From contig MU839834.1 in assembly GCA_030411725.1 (NCBI GenBank), positions 496,001 through 560,000 on the forward strand: 64,000 nucleotides of DNA, in the 5' to 3' direction. Each line of letters opens with the position of its first letter. The first letter of the stretch is position 1. This DNA comes from Echria macrotheca (lineage: Eukaryota > Ascomycota > Sordariomycetes > Sordariales > Schizotheciaceae). The notes under the pieces were generated by a model. It made no database searches. It worked only from the letters and a program-made list of their open reading frames with translations, and was not told the origin of the DNA. This document shows positions 24,265 through 32,722 of the stretch, piece after piece. The position numbers were made by a program, and so were the translations under genes.

Positions 24265-25226
24265 GCAGCAGTTCGGCGGTTAATCGCAGAACCCCTCGTG
24301 CCTCGCGTTGCATGGCGTTCGTTCGGGTGGTCTGGTCTGGTTCTCCCTGCGCTGTGCTTTGTGTAATGGAACGGAATAGGGTTATTATCCTGATAGGGTA
24401 GCTAGGTACCTATGTAAGTAGCTGGGGAAGGAGCGAAGGGGGGACAGAGCAGGATGTATCCTTGATTTGGATGTCACACGGCAGCAGCGCGGCGCCGAAC
24501 ACACGAACACACGAACACACCCAACAAGGCTACCTACTTGAGGAACCATGGAAGAAGCCTCTTTTGTTACCTACCGCGCTTTTCTCGGATAAGCTAACCT
24601 TGGGTGCGTTCGGGCAAGATATGGTGGTGGTGGTGGCATCGGCGGGCGGGTGTGGACGCAATAGACGAAGTCGTACGACCTAAGGTACAGGGCGAAAAGT
24701 AGGCTACCGGTTGTAAACCACCCTACCTACCAAGCTAGGTAAGGTTTCTCCCGTGGATGGTGGTTCGCAGGTACAAAGCCGGGCCAGATTTTCTCCGATG
24801 GGAAAGGGGGTTGGGTTTAGAACTAGGTTATTCCTCCGGATCTTGGATAGGTAGATATAATAAGTACCCTTCTTTGGTATTTGTTTTCGAGAATCTCTCT
24901 TTTTCTTTTCTTCCTACATTCTTTTTCTTTTCAACCTCCCAGGACCACCTTACTTCTTGCAAGCCCGGATCCATCATCATCCCAAGGCCCATCACGACCT
25001 ACTACCTAGATATTCTGCCGCACTCGAAACTGGATCTTGTCAGGTGTGGTGTGCGCATGATCAACTCGCCTCCACTTCATCCGAATATAGGTATACACCG
25101 CAATTTCGAAAGGGGGTTGAAAAGCGTGGGCGGCGTGTGGAGAGAGCTCCGGCCACTTTGGAAAAGGGCATTGCTTGGAAAAAAAAAACAGGAAACACCA
25201 CCTCGTCGGGCGAGCTGCACAGAGAG

Positions 25227-27038
25227 ATGATGGACTCACACCCGGAGGAGATGCGAACACACACTCGGTCGGTCGACACGGATCCCGAGAAGAACGAAAC
25301 GCTCGACCTAACAATGATGGCGGCGAAAGACGAAGAGAATGCCATCAGAGATCGCGACTTCGGCTCCGGGAACGATCTATACGCAAAACTACAGCGGTTA
25401 GCAGGCAGATTCGGCGTCGAGCAGAGAGGCATCGAGAGGGTGCCCAGCGATGAGCGGGCAGACAAGGGGCTTTCGCGGGTTGGGACTCTGGTACCTATTC
25501 TTTCTCTCTATTCCCTTCCCTTCCTTCTTTTCCGGGAGATATCTACCTTAGATAACATACTGACGGCGGCAACACCACAGTGGATGTCAGCAAACCTGGC
25601 CGTGTCAACGTTCGCCGTGGGAGCCATCGCGGTGCCGGTCTTCGGCCTGGGCTTCGTCGACGCCGCCCTCGTTATTATCCTAGTTACCCTGCTGGGCGTC
25701 ATGCCCGTGTGCTTCTTCTCGACGCTGGGCCCCGTGTTCGGGCTGCGGCAGATGGTGCTGTCGCGCTTCTACTTTGGCTATTACGGCGTCAAGCTGGGTA
25801 TGTGGCCGCCACCGCCCATGTTTCCGTCTCCGTCATGGTCGTCATGGGCCGAGCTGACTGGAAAGCTGCCGTCCTCAACATCGTGTCGTGCATCGGGTGG
25901 TCGGCCGTCAATGTCGTCGTGGCTGCGCAGCTGATGCACGCCGTCAACGCCGACGTGCCCGGATGGGCTAGCATCCTGATCCTGGGCGTGTGCACGCTGG
26001 CTGTGTCCATGTTCGGGTACCGAGCCGTCCACGTCTACGAGCGGTGGTCCTGGCTGCCGTGTCTGGTAGTCTTTCTGATTGTGCTGACCCAATTTGCCCG
26101 GTCCGGACAGTTTGCGAGCCTCTTGCCGCTGTCGGCCGGCGCGGCCGAGGCCAGCTCCGTGCTCTCCTTTGCGTCGGCCGTCTTTGGCTTCGCATCTGGA
26201 TGGTGTGTTTTCGCCGCCGATTACACAGGTCCGTGTTGTGCCACCACACCAAGACATATATTGCAAGTTCGCAGCAGCTGACGATATCCTTTTTGTCTCC
26301 TTTCTAGTCTACCAACCGCCCGCCCGTTCCCGCCCGATGGTCTTCCTGTGGACTTTCGCCGGCATGTACATCCCCCTCATCTTTCTCGAGCTCCTCGGGG
26401 CGGCCGTGGCCACGGCCACGGTCCACAACGACGACTATCGCGCGGCATACGAATCCTCGGCCGTCGGCGGCCTCCTCGCCCAAGCCTTGGTCCCCTCGTT
26501 TGGCCGGTTCGGGGAGTTCTGTCTCGTCGTGCTCGCCCTCTCGGCAATTGCCAACAACTGTCCCAACATCTACTCTGTCTCGCTCAACCTGCAGGTGCTG
26601 GCCCGTCGGACCCAGCGCGTCCCTCGGTTCGTGTGGACGCTGCTGAGCACCTGTGCCTACCTTGCCATTGCGATACCCGGCTACAGCGACTTCTCGACCT
26701 GGCTCGACAGTTTTCTACTTTCCTTCAGCTACTGGCTGGCCATTTACGAGGCGGTCTCGCTGAGCGAGCACTTTGTCTTCCGGAGAGGGACCAAGGGGTA
26801 CCGGCCAGAGGACTACACCAGCCCGCACGCCCTGCCGCCGGGCTTTGCCGCTGTGGCAGCATTTTTTGTAGGGGTTGGAGGCGCCATCCTGGGCATGGCG
26901 CAGCCGTGGTTCGTAGGGCCGATTGCGAAGTTGTGTGGCGTGCATGGTGGGGATCTGGGCTTCGAGCTGGCTTTCATCCTGGGTGTGCTGTCGTATCTGC
27001 CGTTGAGAGTGGCGGAGAAGGGCTACTTTGGGAGATGA
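25227..27038 (+). CDS. Purine-cytosine permease (NCS1 family, Fcy2-like)
   Basis: Plasma-membrane proton symporter for cytosine, adenine, guanine and hypoxanthine in characterised members. Exons: 25227-25490, 25581-25797, 25866-26228 and 26308-27038; 524 aa, the family's usual size. The soluble N-terminus ends GVEQRGIERVPSDERAD. About 12 membrane spans follow, with the hallmark segments FGLGFVDAALVIILVTLLG, FFSTLGPVFGLRQMVLSRFY, FNYYG-type YFGYYGVKL, NIVSCIGWSAVNVVVAAQL, VFGFASGWCVFAADYT, NNCPNIYSVSLNLQVL and YWLAIYEAVSLSEHFVFRRG. Introns 1 and 2 have ACTGAC/GCTGAC branch-like sites. Intron 1 (90 bp) is a multiple of three and has no stop in frame. The chosen ATG is the first of two adjacent ones; the frame is open further upstream, so the start could lie earlier. 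Substrate range within NCS1 purine/cytosine carriers cannot be read from sequence alone. Confidence 0.94.
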
Positions 27039-27056
27039 TTTTGCAACATCTGATAC

Positions 27057-27152
27057 GGGCAACTAGTATAGTGGTCAGTACACTTCGTTGTGGTTGTTGT
27101 TTACAGCGTACATGTTCTCCGAAGAAACCCAGGTTCGATTCCTGGGTTGCCC
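27057..27152 (+). tRNA. tRNA-His (anticodon GTG) with a 25-bp intron
   Basis: The acceptor stem GGGCAAC (27057-27063) pairs with GTTGCCC (27146-27152), followed by discriminator A. D-stem GTAT/GTAC (27066-27069 with 27078-27081). Anticodon stem CTTCG (27083-27087) pairs with CGAAG (27120-27124), with anticodon GTG at 27090-27092. The intron is 27094-27118, at the canonical position after base 37. T-arm is CCAGG-TTCGATT-CCTGG. A-box TAGTATAGTGG and B-box GGTTCGATTCC match the Pol III consensus. T-runs follow directly. The gene starts only 18 bp after the permease stop codon on the same strand. Confidence 0.95.
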
Positions 27153-27157
27153 ATAGA

Positions 27158-27167
27158 TTTTATTTTT
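27158..27167 (+). terminator. RNA polymerase III terminator of tRNA-His
   Basis: TTTT and TTTTT runs separated by a single A, starting 5 bp after the tRNA discriminator base. Confidence 0.75.
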
Positions 27168-27551
27168 GCCCCAGTGTCTGCGGGACGGACGGAGAACACG
27201 ACCAATCTTCGCGAGGCATTTCAAAACTATATCTCTGAACAAGTTAGTGGTGCGGTCTAAAGTACCGCACTCAACTCAGCATGTCCTTTGCCTCTGTTTC
27301 GCGTTTCTGACATTGTTGAGGGTTGAAGGTGAGAAAAGGGGGTTGAATTTTTGGCTGCCAGCCGGTGCCAGCTGCATCGTCAACAACCACCAATGCGCAT
27401 TTGCGGCTCCAAACAATTCAACTTCAGCGACGAGTTACACCCCTGACAACCCTGAAAAGTGACAACACCATCTCACGACTCATCTCTCTTTTTTCCAAGA
27501 CAACAAAACACCAAATCCCAAAGATATACAAGACAGAACTGAAAAGATAAA
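27168..27551. other. Upstream region of cyclophilin H gene
   Basis: 384 bp between the tRNA terminator and the cyclophilin start. An A/C-rich leader lies directly before the ATG, as is usual for this genome. Nothing else was recognised. Confidence 0.55.
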
Positions 27552-28503
27552 ATGCCACCAACAGTCCTCCCCGCGTCGGGCAATCCCCTGTTCGTAACTC
27601 CCTTGCGGTTACCATATCGGTCGGTAGTACTCACACCTTCTCACAGTGTCTTTTTCGACATCACGCTCGGCGGTACGTAACGTACACATTCAGCCTTTCC
27701 CCCTCCCTCATACCTCATGAACAAACACCAGAGAAATATATACTAACAATAAAATAAAGGCGAACCCCTAGGCCGCATCACCTTCGAACTCTTCAAGGAC
27801 GTGGTCCCCCGCACGGCCGAGAACTTCCGCCAGTTCTGCACGGGCGAGAGCAGGAACAACCTCGGTCGGCCGCAGGGCTACAAGGGGTCCAAGTTCCATC
27901 GGATTGTATATTTCCTTTTCCCTTTATAGATATGGAAATGCTGACACGAGATGCGATTAATAAATCAGATTCCCAACTTTATGTGCCAGGGCGGCGATTT
28001 TCTTAATGGCGACGGGAGCGGGTCGACGTGTATTTATGGGACCAAGGCGTTTGCCGATGAGAATTTTGAGTTGAGGCATGACCAGCCGGGATTGCTTTCC
28101 ATGGCTGTATGTCCCCCACCCCTCCTTCTTCATTTCTGTTTTGGGTTGGAACCCCCCCTCCCCCGGTCATTGTTGTCCTGGTGTTCTACAGAGCAGACGA
28201 GACCTGACTTTCTTTATGTGCTCTCTCTCTCTCTCTCTCAAAAACCCACACCACCAAAAATGGAGATACCTAGGTAGATGAGGTTGCTGACAAAAAAAAC
28301 AGAACGCCGGCCCAAATACAAACGGGTCCCAATTCTTCATCACCACCGTCCCCACCCCTTTCCTAGACGGCAAGCACGTCGTCTTTGGCAAGGTCGTCGA
28401 CGGCATGGACGTCGTGAGGAAGATGGAGAATACCAAAACTGGATACCGGGGCAAGGATGTGCCGAATCTGGATGTCGTGGTTGCGCAGTGCGGGGAGATG
28501 TGA
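27552..28503 (+). CDS. cyp-3: Peptidyl-prolyl cis-trans isomerase H (spliceosomal cyclophilin)
   Basis: Cyclophilin H binds the U4/U6-U5 tri-snRNP protein Prp4 in characterised species. Five exons: 27552-27589, 27647-27672, 27760-27905, 27969-28106 and 28303-28503; 182 aa. Intron 2 has a perfect TACTAAC branch site, and intron 4 (196 bp) holds a CT microsatellite. Cyclophilin motifs: FELFKDVVPRTAENFRQFC, GYKGSKFHRIIPNFMCQGGD (catalytic Arg in FHR, Gln in QGGD), GSGSTCIYGTKAFADENF, LSMANAGPNTNGSQFFIT and LDGKHVVFGKV. The end VVVAQCGEM is the typical CypH C-terminus. At the position of CypA Trp121 the sequence reads PTPFLDGKH, so Phe replaces Trp; this Trp governs cyclosporin binding in CypA. 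First-intron donor GTTCGT is weak but is the only one giving the conserved NPLVFFDI reading. Confidence 0.94.
28221..28239. repeat. CT microsatellite inside cyclophilin intron 4
   Basis: (CT)9 tract in the last intron of the cyclophilin H gene. Confidence 0.85.
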
Positions 28504-29558
28504 ACAGCTTGCTTGCTTGGGGGATCTCGTTGGGGGGTGGCGGGTTGGTAGGGTAGCTTGGGTCTTGGGACTCGGCGAGGATATAGATGATGAATGGTAC
28601 TTGAGTTGTTACCAGGCTGTTTACTTCTTTGGTTAATGATGGTTGCTGCGTATGTGTGTGTGTGTGGGTGGGGGGGGGGGGGGTAGAAGGACAAGATCTT
28701 GAGCACCCCGAGAGGAAAGTGGAGGCTACGAATGGGGGGGATGAATCGATCGCTCCAGCGGAGATAGATATCACCATCACCAACGAGATTGTGGTGCCTA
28801 CGTAGGCGGCTTGGCGGACACGCAAGAACGCCAATGGAAGAGACTCGTCTCAGTGAATTAATTTGGTGTTCTATTGTTACCGGTCTCCGAGATCTCTCCA
28901 TAACCTCTCCAAAACACAAATGAGTTCATCACCAGCTAGATAGACCCTTTGGTGTTTCGGTTGTTTATTGCACACCCACATCACCTCACCACACCACATC
29001 CAACGATTCCGTTCATCGACCACCCCCCACAAACGCCATTTCGAATATTTGAACTCACATCCTGCGTTGACACGTAACCAAGCACACTCTTCCCCCGTTC
29101 CAATTTCTATACAGAGAATGGAACTGGTACGTCGACCCAGCGGACAGCAGCACATCAAATGTCACGAGAAAACACCACGATGAATCAGATTTCACATATT
29201 TATTTTTGTGTCTGTTCTTGGCTAGCAAGACATGCCCCCCCTCCTCATTCCCAGGCAAACGGGGCTGGGCAAATAACCCAAACACCGCGCACGACAAAAT
29301 CAAGTCGACAAAAAAAAAGCACCATAGCTCACGGGTATATCCATCCATGCTCATATCCCGCCCATCCCAACCACCATCCCCCCCCGTCCCATCCCGAAAA
29401 TGTAATGAACCTGAAAATGCATGAATATCCTCCCCAGCGCCGCCCATGCAGTAATGATTAAAAAATGTCTAGTTAAACCAAATTGTATAAAATGAATTTG
29501 TTTGTGGGTATCGTTGAATCCTGGGCCGTGTCAAGTGCGCTGGAGCGGTGATACCCTT
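28504..29558. other. Convergent 3' region between cyclophilin H and DUF7492-like gene
   Basis: About 1.05 kb with a GT tract followed by a 16-base G run (28668-28683). It should contain both 3'UTRs. No gene or RNA was recognised. Confidence 0.55.
28668..28683. repeat. Homopolymer run of 16 G after a GT tract
   Basis: (GT)n at about 28654-28664 leads into an uninterrupted G run. Confidence 0.85.
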
Positions 29559-30896
29559 CTAACTTCTCGCGGGCCTCCGGGGGAAGACCACCGACCGCCC
29601 GGACGGTCTCCCACCCCTACCGGTAGGGGCCGGGACCTCAACCGACTGCGTCACGTAAACCGTCGTCGCCGGCACCGTTACCGTGACGGTCAGGATGCCA
29701 TCCTGGCCGCCGCTTGGCGCCGGTGTTGGCGTCGGGGCCGGGGCCGACGAAGGACCCGCAGCGGGAGGCGCGGGAGCTTGATCCGGCGGCGGAGCAAAGA
29801 GCGACGAAGGAATCGGCTTCGGTACCGACGTCATGCCGACCAGACTGCCGAGGGGGATGTCGGTCGGGTTGGCCGTGGCGGCCGTGGCGCTGCCGCCAGC
29901 CTGAGGAACCTCGACCATGAACGGCTTGAGCATCTGAGGCTGGATGGCGGCGAGGCTGGGAATCTTTTGCTGGGCGAACTGTACAACGTTCTTGCCCTGG
30001 CCCTTGACGCCGCAACCGGGACCCTTGACGTCGCCGAGGCTGTCGTCGCAGGGATCAACGATCTGGTAGTCGACAACACCGGTGTAGAGCTCTGGAACGG
30101 TAACAAAAGGCTCGCCCGAGGTCGACACGTTGGCGTGATAGCTTGCCGGAGGGACGGCCACACCGGCTACGTTCATGGTGGGCCAGTCCCACACCCAGAT
30201 GACCGTCAGGGTCTGGCCGACAGGCGCATCGAAGGGAATCTGGAGGTCCGACTGGCAGCTTAGACCGCCATTCACCGGCTCTTGCGAGTACTGGCCGGCC
30301 TGCTGCATACGGTGCGTGCTGATGCCCTCATCGTCGCCGCTGGCGGGGATTGCCTCGTGGCACTGCCCGTCATCGAAGTTCCGCGTGGCGAGGAGCTTGC
30401 CTTTTCCGTCACCGCCCTTGCCGTCGGCCGTCCATGCCAGGTGGATGTCAACGAGGTTGTAATTGCTCAGATCGTTCTGCGTCGTGCCGTAGAGGTAGAC
30501 GGTGCCGCGGTTGACTGGCTTGGTCGGGTTGGTCAGTTCTGCCCTCGAGACGTGTCCGTTCTCGGTATACTGGATGGCCACAAAGTCACCAGGAGCGACC
30601 TTGAGCATGGGGAACTGGGCCGAGTAGCTTGAAGCTGTCAGAGGGCGCTGGTCGGGCCGGGCAATCTTGTCGTCAGGGAGGATGACCTTTTCTCGGCCGT
30701 TCGGGGGAAGGAGCCAGACGATGCTATCCTCGGGCCTGCTGCCACGGACGACGTGGGATCGCTCGAAGCCGGGTTGCCCGATCATGGTGCCGTTCAAGGC
30801 GATCCGCTGTGTCCGTTCGGGCCACGAGTGGGCCATGGTCCGCCCGAGCTCGAGAAAGGCCAACAAGAGTTGGCGCGTTGATAGTCCTGTCCTCAT
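29559..30896 (-). CDS. Secreted DUF7492-like protein with mature N-terminal histidine
   Basis: Single exon, 445 aa. A short signal peptide (MRTGLSTRQ, then LLLAFLEL, then GRTMA) is predicted to be cut before His23, so the mature protein starts HSWPERTQRI. Conserved-looking blocks follow: GQPGFERSHVVRG, DSIVWLLPPNGREKVILPDD, VAPGDFVAIQYTENGHVSRA, GTVYLYGTT, LATRNFDDGQCHEAIP, LSCQSDLQIPFDAPVGQTL, VIWVWDWPT and a Cys-containing DPCDDSLGDVKGPGCG. This pattern matches a fungal family I believe Pfam calls DUF7492; no function is established to my knowledge. The C-terminal 100 residues are Pro/Ala/Thr/Ser-rich, as in secreted fungal linkers. No GPI signal or carbohydrate-binding module is seen. A start 32 codons upstream (30992) is in frame but would bury the signal peptide. 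Confidence 0.82.
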   Translation of the reverse strand: MRTGLSTRQLLLAFLELGRTMAHSWPERTQRIALNGTMIGQPGFERSHVVRGSRPEDSIVWLLPPNGREKVILPDDKIARPDQRPLTASSYSAQFPMLKVAPGDFVAIQYTENGHVSRAELTNPTKPVNRGTVYLYGTTQNDLSNYNLVDIHLAWTADGKGGDGKGKLLATRNFDDGQCHEAIPASGDDEGISTHRMQQAGQYSQEPVNGGLSCQSDLQIPFDAPVGQTLTVIWVWDWPTMNVAGVAVPPASYHANVSTSGEPFVTVPELYTGVVDYQIVDPCDDSLGDVKGPGCGVKGQGKNVVQFAQQKIPSLAAIQPQMLKPFMVEVPQAGGSATAATANPTDIPLGSLVGMTSVPKPIPSSLFAPPPDQAPAPPAAGPSSAPAPTPTPAPSGGQDGILTVTVTVPATTVYVTQSVEVPAPTGRGGRPSGRSVVFPRRPARS

Positions 30897-32722
30897 CTTG
30901 GGCTGTGGATCTGTATAGTTGGTGTAGAAGGAAGAAATTGAGAGAAACGCGTTGAAACGGGGTTTTTCTTTGTGTCTTGTTTTTGGTGCCACAAGTTTTG
31001 TGAAGTGTTTAACGACCGGGCTTTCCAGAAAGCTGTTGGGTCGGTGTTTTTTTAAGTTGTGATACGACCAGCGCTCGCAGTCAGACCAGCTGCTTCTAGA
31101 ACAAAGGAGGAAAAACGAAAAGGGCGCCGTTCAAAGATCATGAGCCCATTGTGTCGGTGCGAGAAAGAAATGGGACAATAGCCCAGAATAGAGGACAATA
31201 AGATTATGGCGCGGAAGACCCGTCAATAAAGGTGGTCTACCGGTGGGTCAAAGCAAGCGACATGGGTGATCCGGGGCCGACGAGTAGATGGGAAGCTCTC
31301 TCTCTCTGTCTCTCGGGGCTTGACGAGAGAGATGAGATGACCACCATGTGGTGGTGGGAATGGACTCGTGATAGGAAAGCGCAAGAGTCTTGACAGACGC
31401 GCGGAAGCAGCAGGCTTGGCAGATGAGACGCCAAATAAGACGCAGGACCGGCCGGGCAGAGCACCACCACTGGTCGCGGTGCATTGCGGCGAGCCGGTCT
31501 CGAAACGGGCTTCGACGGTCCATGGCCACTCTCTCTTCTCTTCCGGATGGACAGCCCGAGGAAGGTACGGACACAAAAAGGTTGGAAGACGCAGGGGCCG
31601 TCGGTTTAGCCTCGACTCCGCAACCGCAGATCGATGCACCTCATCCACTGGACCCGTCAATGCGCGCCCGTCCCCAGATTGGCGAGGGGGTGGGGTCCGT
31701 GGGGCCGTTGCACCACCCGACGTCTGTCGCCAACTGATTCGCTGCCAGCGCACGCAGTCTGCGGCCACCACCAGCCCTCTTCTTGGCATCCGTTCTCTTG
31801 GGCAACGCCTTGCCGCAACACAAACTGTCGCCTTTAGCGCCAGCCGCCGTGCGTCTTGTTCAACCTGCCAAAGCGAGATTGTCATTCGGTCGCCTGCCGT
31901 ACACTAGGCCGACGATGGAAAAGAAAAAGGAAATCCCATATTCCAATTTTGGGTTGCCCACTCATCAGGTACGTAGCCAAATCGACCCATGGCAGCCACA
32001 CCTAACTACCCTCCCTCTGCGAGCTGCTGTCTCATGCGGGCGGCGGCATGACGGGCCAAACATTCTACCAGCGTGATCTGCGACACGAACGGCAGACGAC
32101 TACCCGGTGGCGATTATCGCACACCTGGGAGTTCTGCTGGGCCCGCGAGGATCCGATTCCAGCAAAGACGTTGGGAAGATCGGCCGCCATGGGTTGTTGG
32201 GAAAGGGCACGAGGGCACGAGGGCACAAGCAGAGGGGGTCGGGGGTACGTATTTCACGTTTCAAGCTTCTCCCCTCCCGACTTCCGATTGCCTATTGTGT
32301 GTGCGACCTCTTCTCCCCACCGCAAATGTGAATGCAGCGGAGCAGTCACGAGATGCCCAAGGCGCAGCTGGCGATTTCGAGCTTCCGAATGCCGTGCGGA
32401 GCGCCGTGGGAGATATGCAGCCATCACCAATTGATGCTTGTCTGCGTGGCTGGATGCAAACAGGTGGAGCGACTGCGTTTCGTTTCCCGTTGTTGCGTTG
32501 GCTGAAGCTTCTCCAACACCATCCGATGGTTGTCTCGGACGGCGCGTGGCCATGTTTCACAGCTGTGGAGAAGCACCAACTTTGATTCAACCGTCTGTGA
32601 AGATCATCGTACATCATGGCTACTCTTATAATTATACATTATTCAATCCAGGAGGAAAACAAGTGCGAACTCGTCCCCCGGAATATAAATCGTCTTTTAT
32701 CCAACACCAGACACCCCCAGAT
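30897..32722. other. Intergenic: promoter of DUF7492-like gene and 3' side of abaA-like gene
   Basis: 1.8 kb. The first part is the promoter and 5'UTR of the minus-strand secreted-protein gene. The right end (about 32600-32722) is AT-richer and likely the 3'UTR of the abaA-like gene. Open frames up to 220 codons on both strands overlap each other and look like chance frames. No repeats were noted beyond short GA runs near 31300. Confidence 0.5.

Larger units (their letters stand above)
22690..25226. other. Repeat-rich 2.5-kb intergenic/leader region upstream of the permease
   Basis: No gene-like ORF. Left part: dus3 3' region. The rest is dense in GGTA/TACC words (GGTAGGTA, CCTACCTA, AAGGTAAGGTA), with a GT microsatellite (23197-23220), a three-copy CCACCCGT repeat (24241-24264) and a CGAACACA repeat near 24497-24520. 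Just before the permease start are strongly pyrimidine-rich tracts (about 24890-24950), typical of ascomycete core promoters and 5'UTRs. Confidence 0.6.

Noticed and set aside
22690..25226. CRISPR-like array in the GGTA-rich stretch
   Set aside because: Repeats are short words without regular spacers, and the organism is a eukaryote.
29559..30896. Call as an AA9 lytic polysaccharide monooxygenase
   Set aside because: The sequence lacks AA9 family motifs. Only the histidine-first feature is shared, so it is reported as a candidate rather than as an LPMO.
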